This document shows positions 23,401-33,314 of a stretch of 64,000 bases of DNA, piece after piece. How positions within the stretch are numbered: the stretch's first letter is position 1; each line of letters starts with the position of its first letter. The notes under the pieces were generated by a model. That model made no database searches. It was not told the DNA's origin and was given only the letters and a program-made list of their open reading frames with translations. The position numbers and the translations under genes are program-made. Source of the stretch: Aquilaria yunnanensis (Eukaryota > Streptophyta > Magnoliopsida > Malvales > Thymelaeaceae); contig JBDJPA010000011.1 in the NCBI GenBank assembly GCA_039654915.1, positions 4,526,001 to 4,590,000 on the forward strand, in the 5' to 3' direction.

Positions 23401-24759
23401 CAGTGGTGGAACTAGAAATTTTCACTTGGGGGGAGGGGGCGGGATTGAAAAAATTTGTTAAATTTGTACAATCCTTATACAAATAAAATAATATAATTCA
23501 TACAAGTCATAAAATTTATAATAGTACATAAACATGATTAAGTCTACTTGTTATCAACAGCTAAGAGTGTTGTAGGTAGCAAAAGCTTCACGGCAACGTC
23601 ATGATGAAAAATGACGAGTTTGCTGAGCAGGAAAAGTTCTGATCACAACTTTTAACTCACTACTCCGTTCCTCCTAAAGAACACTTTTCACATGAAAACG
23701 TTTTTCGAACATTTTGTCATCAAATAACCTGTATGCAATATATTAACTTTGAAGATGAATGACTAAGGTATAAACATGTAAATTCGTCACATTTTCGGAC
23801 CTAAAACAATTTGAAGAATACATGATAGAAAGAACCACCTGTTTTTTAAGAATTGCCAATAAAATCAAACCGATTTTCTCAAAGGAAAAAAAACACAGAA
23901 AAGAAGAATTGGCTTCTTAATAACTCTCCCATTTCAGGGATCAGGAAAAGCTCTAGAAAAGGAGCCTCAATCAAGGAAGCGAACAACCAAATGAAACCCT
24001 CCACATAAACAAAATTCCGGTATTTGCTTGAATTTCCTTGGGATAATCATGTTCAGGCAGCAAAGGAAGGAGTGAAGGACCAAAACAGAAAACTCAGAAT
24101 AGAAGCAGGCACCAGGCACAGGCAGCCGGCCGGCAAATTTGTGGTCGGGAGACTCGGGAGACTAGGGAATCGGGAGCCGGGAGCTGGGAGCCGGGAGCCG
24201 GCCGGGGAGAGCGGGAGGCCCTCTGCGGCTCTGCCTCTGGTGCCCTGGTGACAGGTGTGTGCCGTGTGCGATTCGCGAGGAACAACAGAACAGAATAGCG
24301 CCGAAATGCCGAATAGGAACGCCGGACGCGGTAGTCGAGAGAAATGCGCTCGCCGGCGTCGGCGCGTCGCCGTCCAAGACTCCAAGCTTAGTCCTTCGGA
24401 TTGTTCGGATTGGAGCTCTGCCTCTGGCAGTCTGGCTGTGGCTGCTTGCTTTGCGATTTTGGTCCTGATTTGGACCATGGGGGCCCGAGATTGGGATTTT
24501 GTCGGAAGAGTGCAAACTCTTCAAAACGTCACCGTTTGGGGTTACCAGTTGCTTAAAGCTAAAGGGACAACCACCAATTTGGTCCCTAATTTATTAAGAT
24601 CATGCCACATTGCCCCCATCTTTATATTCTTCCATATTTTTCGGGGGGGGCAGGAATACCTATCTAATCCCCAACTTCTCTCGATGTAAGCAATTTAGTA
24701 CCCTATATATCAAAAGTTTCAAAATGCTGCCCCCCTGCCCCTTAATCGTTCCGCCCCTG
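23401..24759. mobile_element. hAT element in intron 3 of cystatin-like copy B
   Basis: Left end CAGTGGTGGAAC and inverted right end CAGGGGCGGAAC are hAT termini. The 8-bp duplication ATTGTATC is exact at 23393-23400 and 24760-24767. The matching intron of copy C (minus strand, near 42110-42130) runs through this point without an insertion. The interior 24030-24500 is GC-rich with GGGAGCCGGGAGC repeats and overlapping ORFs (24053-24478 minus, 24255-24689 plus) that show no domain. No transposase. Confidence 0.9.
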
Positions 24760-25193
24760 ATTGTATCATCTTGTGAGCTATATTATTGTTGTAAACTTAT
24801 TTCTTTTCATGCACATTTTGCAGATGGGTAACTGGATAAACTTGTTCCTCTGTCCTTGATCGATTCGTGGATAGAGTTGAGGCAGATTTTTTATGCTCAG
24901 TGATCCTTATATGTAAGCCTGTTGGCTCTTGCCAAAATCTTTATCCTATATATCTACATTCAGCTGTTGAACTCGTGGGCTGTTATATTTCTGAAAGCAT
25001 ATCAAGATGAACAGCCATCTTGCACTCAACAAAAGCCTCTATAAGCCGAATCAATTGTAGAGCCTCAAGTCCTCTTCAACTTTTCCTAGTTCTTGTTATT
25101 TTGATAAGACAATTTTCTAGTGAACGTGCTCCGCTTCCCCCGTATCCTTTAGGAACTCAGAACCGATCTGCTCACAAGACCGTAATACCTTTT

Positions 25194-26307
25194 AGGGAAA
25201 AGTATAAAAAAGGTCACCCCCATTATTGTGTTGTACCAACTGGGTCACGACAGTTGTAAGTGGTTCCGATGTCGTTACTAAAGTAATGTTTTGGTTCCAA
25301 ATTGATGATTGAACCTTTGAATGAATACCAGTTTACATACAAACATAACTAACGGTTAGAATTTTCTGTCAAATAGATGTATAAGATGTCAAAATCTGAT
25401 CGCGTGGATTAAATGACATGCCAACTTTGCGAAGTGTGTAAATGATGCGACAAATAAGATTAGGGATGGAGGCAGTTAAGCCCTCCCTCCCTTCACCCTG
25501 CTCCACCACCTTCCTTCACTCCTCCTACCATCGCTAGCTCAAAACTCCCCCACATCCTCTTCACCTCCAGTTTCTTCCCCTGCTCCCAAATAATCTTAAT
25601 TGATCGTCTTCGATAGCAACAAGATGCAACTCAAGAGGGGCTCGAGCGGAAATTCGGTTGGCTATTTGAGGGAATCGAGTGGTGATTCAATGGAAGAGGA
25701 AGGCTTAGCGCAAGAACGGCAATTCGATGACAGGTTTGCCAAAGACAATTAGGGGCGTTGTTGGAATAGAGCGCAAAATCAATGATTAGTGCCGAAGAGG
25801 ACAATTGGGCCAAACTGACGATCGGTGCCAGAGAGGAAGATTGGGAGAAATCAAGATCAGTGCCGGAGAAGACGATTGAGCAAAATCAACAATCAATGCC
25901 GGAGAGGACGATTGGGCGAAATCAACGATCTATGCCAGAGATTTGTACGACTTTGAGAGAAAAGGAGATGAAATAGGATCACCAGCCACTGGTGATCTTA
26001 AATGAGTTAAGCAAGTTTGTTTCTCACTCACCAAACCAATAACCCTCGCTAAACCAGATTAAGGATTTTCCTCACCAAACTAGTTGTTTGGCATAACCTA
26101 GATGCTTGAGCTTTTACTTTTGGCAACATGAAAAATGCCACAGCACATGCACGTTAACACTTTCATTTACAGGTTAGGAAAACTAACGGCCTAGTAGGCA
26201 ACTTGGAACCACATACTAACGTCAATAATGATATCGGAACCACCAACAACTTTGGTGACTCAATCGGTACTATGCAATAACTAAGGTGATCTTTTTGGTA
26301 CTTTTCC
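25194..26307. mobile_element. Non-autonomous Mutator-like element, 1.1 kb
   Basis: The left end AGGGAAAAGTATAAAAAAGG and the inverted right end GGAAAAGTACCAAAAAGATC pair for about 130 bp, including GTGGTTCCGATGTCGTTA on the left and GTGGTTCCGATATCATTA inverted on the right. Flanking 9-mers ATACCTTTT (25185-25193) and ATTCCTTTT (26308-26316) agree at 8 of 9. In cassette A the site is empty (TAATACCTTTTAAGCTC near 2697). The right half survives in cassette C at 53953-54370. Confidence 0.85.
25779..25945 (+). repeat. 36-41 bp minisatellite inside the MULE
   Basis: About 4.5 copies of a unit like GTGCCGGAGAGGACGATTGG plus GCGAAATCAAC. Units of 36 bp keep the reading frame, giving the repeat peptide MPERTIGRNQRS within an open frame from 25782 to 25976. 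No function is assigned. Confidence 0.8.
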
Positions 26308-26410
26308 ATTCCTTTTGCCTCGTAATTCTGCTGACAAAATTTAACACTCCCAAGGCCAGATTTTGACTTCAGCTGGCGCCCACCTCTTTTAGGTTTTATG
26401 GGAGTTTAAT

Positions 26411-28017
26411 GATGGATGACAATAGATAAAATGTAGGTAAAATAGTATTAAACTCGTACCCTATTCATCATATTGGACATCCAATTCATATGCTATTCAT
26501 CATCCATTGGATGTACAATTTTAATATTCATATTCCATCCATTTTAAAATTGGTAGGATTAGATAAAACTCACTAGCTCATCACATACTATTATAATAGA
26601 AGGCAATAATTTTACAATAGAGTACCATAATAAAAAACATTAAAATGATATTGGAGAAAAATGATATCAATAATAAGAGATACATAGAGTGCAATGAAGA
26701 TACATATGCCTAGAAAAAAATATCATATGTGGCCTCACAAGAAGAAGAAAAAGCAAAATCTAGTAAAAGCAAGCTATATCCATATAGAACTGCACTCAAA
26801 TTTCAATCTTATATTGGGCAGCCTTTTTTAGACAATAAGAAGGGATGAGCAGCAAATGTATTATTCAATGACTTTATAGAAAACATGTTTGAGCATATAA
26901 AGATCATACTGAAACAATATCTAGTAAACCATAACATACAAGAAGGAAAATCACACCACTAAAGATCATTTAGCAGATAATGTGTATGTGTGTGTGGGGG
27001 GGGATGGAGGGTAAGATGAAATCCGCTTCCCGCGGATACTCGGTTGACGAATTGTGTATCTTTTGTGAAAATTGTACCCGTCTACTTGTCATGAATTTTA
27101 ATTTTACCCCATCGGTAAACCCGCCACAAGTTTCCTTTGTTTGTCAATGATTTAATTGTAACTTTCAAAAATAATAAACTAATATGAGAAAAATAAGTAA
27201 CTCAAGTGATCAAAGTGTAATTTACCAAACAAAATAACATAAACCCTATATAATACAACCTAGACCCTACTTTTTACCACACAGCCGCCAGTCTTCTTTC
27301 TTTTTCATGTGCTGTCCTCTTCCATCTTCATTCCTTTCTTCCTCTATTTGGCTATCAATAATCTTTCGACCCACCAGGCATCCTATCTCATCCCATCAAG
27401 CAGGCTATTAGGTATCTGGTAGGAATCATGAGTTACCTATCTCGTTCCCATTAGAGATTCTTAACTCTGGATTTTGAAATTTGGAGAGGATTCCAAGCTA
27501 GCTCAACATTTTACTCATTTCATTATTTGATCGGCTTGAGATTTTTTGGGTTTCTGCTTGGGTTTGTTTTTCATGCCAATCTTATTCTCAACCTTCAGAT
27601 TTATTTCTAAAATTTCTTCCAAGGTTTTTGTTCATTTGGTTTTTAATGGTGTCTTAGCCGAATGGTGTCTGAAGAATAATAATGTGTGTCTTCGTGAATA
27701 ATCCGCAGGCAACCCGTAACCCGTGGGTGGTGGACATGGGTATGGTTTTCCGCCCATCAACATTAGCGGGCGAGCAACAGATATGGTGAATCCGCACCAG
27801 ATCCGCTCAGTTGTCATCCCTTTGTGTGTGCGTGTGTGTGTCTGTGTGTGTGTAGGATACGGGACAAGTAGGCCTAAACCCGTATTCTATCAACATCTAG
27901 CAGCTATAAAAAAAAATGGACATCCACTCCATATCCATTTAATTATAAAAAAAAACCTATCCTGCAGAAAAGATACAAACGATACCCACTGGAATGAATA
28001 TCTATCGACATTCCTAT
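26411..28017. mobile_element. hAT-like element, 1.6 kb, shared with cassette C
   Basis: Ends GATGGATGACAATAGATA and (inverted) TAGGAATGTCGATAGATA pair. Flanking 8-mers AGTTTAAT and TGTTTAAT differ at one base. In cassette A the same flanks are joined directly (GAGGTTTAATTTCTAGC, near 2812-2828). The interior holds GGATACTCGG and CCCGTGGGTGGTGGACATGG words and a (TG)n run at 27822-27854. No transposase. A copy at 54475-58803 carries an extra solo LTR. Confidence 0.75.
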
Positions 28018-28025
28018 GTTTAATT

Positions 28026-28519
28026 CCTAGCACTAGACACACATGCCTGGACGTTGTTGTTGATGTGGCTTTAGTGTATTCTCGATTAATTATGTATGAA
28101 ATGTAAAGTAGGGAAAAATAGTGGGTAAACTCCACAGTGGGTCCCTCCCCCCCTTCCCCATTTTTCTTCTATCTTTTTTATTTTTTGGTTCTAAACGAAT
28201 CACATAATTTTATTTTATTCTAACGAGATCTCTCACCCTATATTGCGCGTCCTATTTGGGTCCTTTTTATCAGTTGGACTATTAATTTTAACAGATTCTT
28301 GGTGAAAAATGATAACCCTAATCCCTAAAATTCATTCATCATAGTCTTATCACCCTAGATTTTGTTCAACTACTTTTAACACCCTAAAAATTCACCCTAT
28401 TCACTCCCTTCTCACAGTTCTCCACGCCATATTTATTAAAAACACATTTTAAGTCATAAAAACATTTACAATTTACGTTTTTATGACTCTAGAGATGGAG
28501 ATCGTGTTAAAACGCAGTA
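28026..28519. other. Cassette B intergenic spacer, no gene
   Basis: Matches 58812-59320 in cassette C nearly base for base and, at its start, 2822-2930 in cassette A. Noncoding. Confidence 0.6.
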
Positions 28520-28524
28520 GAAAC

Positions 28525-31500
28525 TGTAATGCCCTGAAAATCATGAGTATTTAAGTCTCAGATTATGAAGATAAAAAGGGCTCAGAAAATTTTTCTGAAA
28601 AGGGAATTGAGCTCATTGAGCTCGGGAGACACTAATTAAGTGAGGAATGGGTATATGTGAGTGTTGGACACTCTTGGAAATAAACTTGGCTTAGGCCAAG
28701 AAAATTAGTGATGAAAATGGTGGAATTTAAAGTTGAGGGACTCAATTTCACAAAGGGATTTTTAGTAATTGGGCTCAATTGCCCAAAATCAGAAATATGG
28801 AGGACTAAAGGGGGGATTAGGCCATTTTAATGGCCTAGGATACCTTGGCCGGCCATACTCCCCCATTTTCCCATTATTTTATGTCACCTTCCACCATTAG
28901 TCATCACTTAGGATTCTACTTGTCTCCTACTTTTGACTATTTCTACTAAACTTACCCAAAAGTCTTCCAATTAGTCTTCTTTACTTTTAATCTTGTCTCC
29001 CACTCATTTCAAACAATTATTCACCCCATTTGGACTTGGTATAACCGGCCATCCCATGCAATTTCCACTCTCTCACATTCAAACACTCAAACAACTCACA
29101 AACTCTCTCAACTCTCTCTCATCTCTCTCCATTTTCGGCCATACTCTTTTCTCAAGTTCCAACTCTTTCTTCTCCTTCTAAAATTTGGCCATGATATATT
29201 AGTGGCATCCATGAAGTTCTGCCAAGTTTTCTTAGTATTCTTTAGCTTGTAAAGTCATCCAAAGCAAGAAATCAAGTGAGATATTGAAGAAAGGTCATGT
29301 AGAAATTTCAGCCATGCCACCATTTTGAAGAAATTCTGCCAAGTTCATGTTTGAACTTTTTGGAAGATAAACCAAGTATTCTTGGTGTTTAAGAAGTGTT
29401 AAAAGCCAACAAAGCAAAACTCAAGTGAAGGTTTCCAAGCAAAGAAGGAAATTCAGCCAAGTATGTTCTTGGCATTGTGAAGCTCTAAACCAAGTGTTCT
29501 TGGTACTTTTGAGCTTTTATGGTCATCCTAAGTAAGAAAAACAAGTAAATGATGGATGAAAGGCAAGGGTATAAATTCGGCCAAGCCTTTATTTTGGCAT
29601 TAGTGAGCTTAAACCAAGTGTTCTTGGTACTAAACAAGCTCTTACGGATGTTTTAGGAAAGAACCAAAAAGATGGATGTAAAATGAAGAAATTTTATAAG
29701 CTAAAGGATTCGGCCATGTTATTGTTTTGTATGTTTGTAAGTTAGCCAAGTGTTCTTGGCAATTATGGGTTCCTAGAGATATATGGAACTAAGATGAGAA
29801 GGAAGAATAAAGCATAAATTCGGCTAAGGATTCATTTTGAATTCTTTAAGTTAAAACCAAGTGTTCTTGGTATATGTAAGTTTCTATGAACATATGAGCT
29901 TGAAAATTAAGAGAAATGTTGAGCCATAAATTCGGCCATGTGATTATGGAGAAATTGCATGGGCTTGAACACTTGTTCATGGTGTTATTGGGCTCCTAAG
30001 TTAATTTGGGCCTATGTGGCTCCTAAGTTCATTTGGGCCTAAATACAAGAAAGGCTAAGTTGGGCCTAAATACAAGAAATGCTAATTTGGGCCTAAGCAC
30101 AAAGAAGGGCTAAATTGGGTCTTACCTCCTTAAGTTGAGGTTATGTAAGTTACACCAAGTATTCTTGGTAAATTATGGTTTTTAAGTTAATGAAAAGCAA
30201 GTAAATAACTTGTTAGTGTTTTGGGCTTTATAGGTCCATTAAGGAAAAGACAAGTTCTAACAAACAACAAAGCATGGAAAGGCAAAGGAATTAAGCAACA
30301 AGAGGTTACAAAATTTATGGTAAAGATTTCCTATACTCACTTTGTTCTATGATTTTGTTTGTGAGTATTTGGGCCCCTAGGTGATGGTCAAAGAACCATG
30401 TGATCCTAGGAGTGCATAAGAGGGCTAAGTTGTTTATTGCTTCGGCAATTCTGTGTGAGGATTTCTCATACTCACTTTGTGAGTATTCAGGCACATAGTG
30501 CTAAGTGGGCTAAGTATCGTTGCTTCGGCAACTCTGTTTACTCATGAGTTCTGTGCAAGCATTACGGCTAGGAATTGAGTTTGGCCAACTCGATTCCCAA
30601 GCTAATGAGCTCAGTATGGTATAAAATAAAGGTCGACTGGAATTGTGTGTGATGGAATATGTTCATGCTTGCTCTGCCCATCCGGAATGATGTTAAGTGG
30701 TGTGTGTGTTTGTGTGCTTTTCTGTTTTGATTATGCATGCTAACCCCCGATTATGAATATTATTGTTATATGTATGTATTTTGTGTTTTCTTTGTCTTAG
30801 TATTTTCTTTGCAGGCCTATGGAATAATTGTCATTACGTTCTTGGCATAAGATAGGCTTTGGAAGTCATATGTTAGGCCTTGGAGGCCATAAGTTGGCTT
30901 TGAAAGCCATAAGAAATACCTCACTAAGTTAGGCATTGGATGCCACCGGATTCCTTATTGAGTTTTATAACTCACTCGCCCTACTCTACTTTTGTAGGAA
31001 AAGGATTGCTTGAAAGATCAAGCTAAGAGTATTGGAATACTCTTTCTGTTGTGTTATGGGTTGGGTATGTGTACGGTATTGCTCAAAAATATTCATATAT
31101 ATATTCTAGGTGTCTCTTAGGGTATAGATTGCTTATGAGTCAAGCTAATGGTGTGGACTTCCTTGTGCAGGCTTATGGAGTCTAGAAGTTGTGGGAACAA
31201 GGTCTATTAAAGTGGAATGTGTTCCATGATATTATAAGTTGATTGCCATGTATCATGCTTTTTGATATCCTGGCAAAGTTTTAAGTAATTTCGTTTACTT
31301 TTAGTATAACGCGATTTTTATGACTTGTAAATATGAACCCACGAACTATGGTATGTTTTTGGTATGCTTGGTGATTTTACCATGTGATTGGCATGTGCTA
31401 AGAATAATATGTAAGTATGTGAAGTGATGCCTATGATATTGTGTGCACAAATGGAGAAAATATTGGAAGAGGCTTATGTTTGGCTATGTGCTATGGAATG

Positions 31501-31849
31501 AAGTATGCATGTTTTTAAGGCATTTAAAAGCATGCAAGACATGAGTCCATAAACAAGTTTTCAAAATATGGATATGGTGTTTTGGTTGCCATGCATGTAC
31601 TTGGCTAAGTATGATAAAGATCATGAAATGAACACTAAAATTTCACATAGGTATTAGCTTGTTTCTGAAAGCACCCCAACTTCACCTTTATTAAATAAGA
31701 ATTTAACGAGCTAATACCGGTAAGTATCCTGGGGTCGTGCCATAAGTTTTAATAAGAGATAATGAAAGCCCCTTCTGTGTAAATAAATTTCCGCTGTGTA
31801 TTTTAAATAATCGGGCCCGAATGGGCCAGGGACAGTTCAGAGCATGACA
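28525..31849 (+). mobile_element. Solo LTR, Ty3/gypsy (Tekay/Del-like), TSD GAAAC
   Basis: It starts TGTAATGCCCTGAAAATCAT and ends TTCAGAGCATGACA; the ends are imperfect inverts of each other. The 5-bp duplication GAAAC is exact at 28520-28524 and 31850-31854. Cassette C has the empty site GCAGTAGAAACGGAGGATAG near 59317-59336. Internally the word CCAAGTGTTCTTGGT recurs many times. A long LTR with TGTAATGCCC ends fits chromovirus LTRs as I know them. A shorter relative sits inverted at 45309-47956. Confidence 0.9.
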
Positions 31850-31854
31850 GAAAC

Positions 31855-33314
31855 GGAGGATAGGTAGAAACATATAGAAACGCAACTCTAGTCGTAGAAA
31901 CATTAAAATTTTAAGACTCTACCTTATTGAGTTATTTGGGTTTAAAAATGAACAGAGCTAAGAATCTTGCACTTTTTTTTACCAAAGGTGGCTGGCCCAA
32001 GTTGTCCAAAAAAATTAAAAAACTCTTTTGGTCTCTCTCATTGCATTAGCTCTCTCTTACACATTGTGACCCATTAGGCCATTCTCTTTTTTTTTTTAGC
32101 CTGGTTCTTCATCTGTTGTAGCTGTTTTTTATATTCTGTCATTCATCTTCCAAATCTCTTCTTAATCTCACCAACACCAAGTAGTGGTAGTACATGGATG
32201 CCTGATTGTGAAACTTGGTTTCCTTATTTGTATGTTCATGCATTAATAACAATATAACTCTTTCTTTATATTATTATTGGAGTTCTAATGAGTGATGATA
32301 TTGTGAAATATGAATTTCGTAAGATATTTAAATGATACAATGTCATCTGAGGTAGCATCAACCTTAACATTATAATCCCTACATAGTAAGTTGAAGGTGT
32401 ACACGTACAAACACGAGTGGTGGATGAAGTTTACAGATGACTAGTGTATAAGATTAAAATATGCAGAACAGTTTAATCACATAATTACCTCCACTTTTTT
32501 CACTTGTCCAATTTACTTTCACTTATATAATTACCTCCACCATTTTTAGCTTCAAGGTAGGCAATAAAAGCCAAGAAACCGATCCAATTACGAATCAGTT
32601 GTTTACATGTGCCACTAATGGAGAATCATCATCTACGCATTTGCTGCTCCAAACATCGGATTGAAAGTGAGAAAAATTGCCCAGCTTTTAGATAAAGAAG
32701 TAAACAAACCGTGTCCGAATTAGCAGAAGACCTAGAGGCTTTAGATGGCTAACCAAACCCCCACCCCCCCACAAAAAAAAAAAAAAAACAAAGACCCTGA
32801 AAATCCAATGCCATATCAACCTTGAATTTTACCCCCAGTCATTAGATATATCATCGAGTCATGGGCAAACATTAGACATGTCCCTAATTGTCTAATGCCA
32901 CATCGGTCAAGCTACAGCCATGGCAAAACCCTACCCTGTCAAACGTGTAAGAAATCACTATATAAGAGAGTCAACCATATACATGCTTGTTTGCTTCTTG
33001 CAGACCAACAATTTCATCCATCATATTTCTCTCTGAACAAAAAGCCTCCAATCGTTACTCACTCTCCCAAAATGGCATGAAGAACGTCAAGGACCTTCCC
33101 CTAAACATCTTCAGCTGCGGTAGAACTCCACCATTCTGGACTGAATCAGCAACATTTAAATTCTTCTAACAGTCTTTACATTTCATCCTATAAAATTGTA
33201 TATAAAGATAACATTAGCAAATAGGAAAGGAAGCATATTAATCATAGATAATCCAAAGAGACACACTGAATCTGAGGAGGCCAAGAAAAACATATAAAAG
33301 CCTAAACAGTTTAT
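31855..33314. other. Cassette B spacer downstream of the pseudoprotease
   Basis: Matches 59325-60499 in cassette C and in part 3020-3400 and 4100-4620 in cassette A. A block around GAAGAACGTCAAGGACCTTC (33080-33160, also 60255-60340) is well conserved between B and C and may be 3' UTR of the pseudoprotease; the short plus-strand frames there are not convincing genes. Confidence 0.5.

Larger units (their letters stand above)
18434..24903 (+). pseudogene. Cystatin-like gene copy B, disrupted by two transposons
   Basis: Four segments match the intact copy C: exon 1 in two parts (18434-18733 and 22487-22513), exon 2 (22606-22734), exon 3 (22863-23042) and exon 4 (24824-24903). Exon 1 starts MASISAPEVLVDSLL but frameshifts early into a stop, and a CACTA element splits it near its 3' end. 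The acceptor before exon 2 is AG in copy C and TG here (22604-22605). Exon 3 is 180 bp instead of 190, so exon 4 is out of phase. A hAT element sits in intron 3. Exons 2 and 3 still read well: AAIQHLNEIL, FVRIVRLNC, QYNITFEAKNPE. Downstream, tail-to-tail, lies pseudoprotease copy B. It is a clear pseudogene unless a rearranged transcript is used. Confidence 0.85.

Noticed and set aside
24053..24689. 141- and 144-codon overlapping ORFs on opposite strands
   Set aside because: Low-complexity, GC-rich interior of a hAT element; no recognisable domain in either.
32895..33169. Two 60-codon plus-strand ORFs, conserved at 60167-60349
   Set aside because: Conservation is explained by the duplicated cassette; likely 3' UTR of the minus-strand gene, with no domain.
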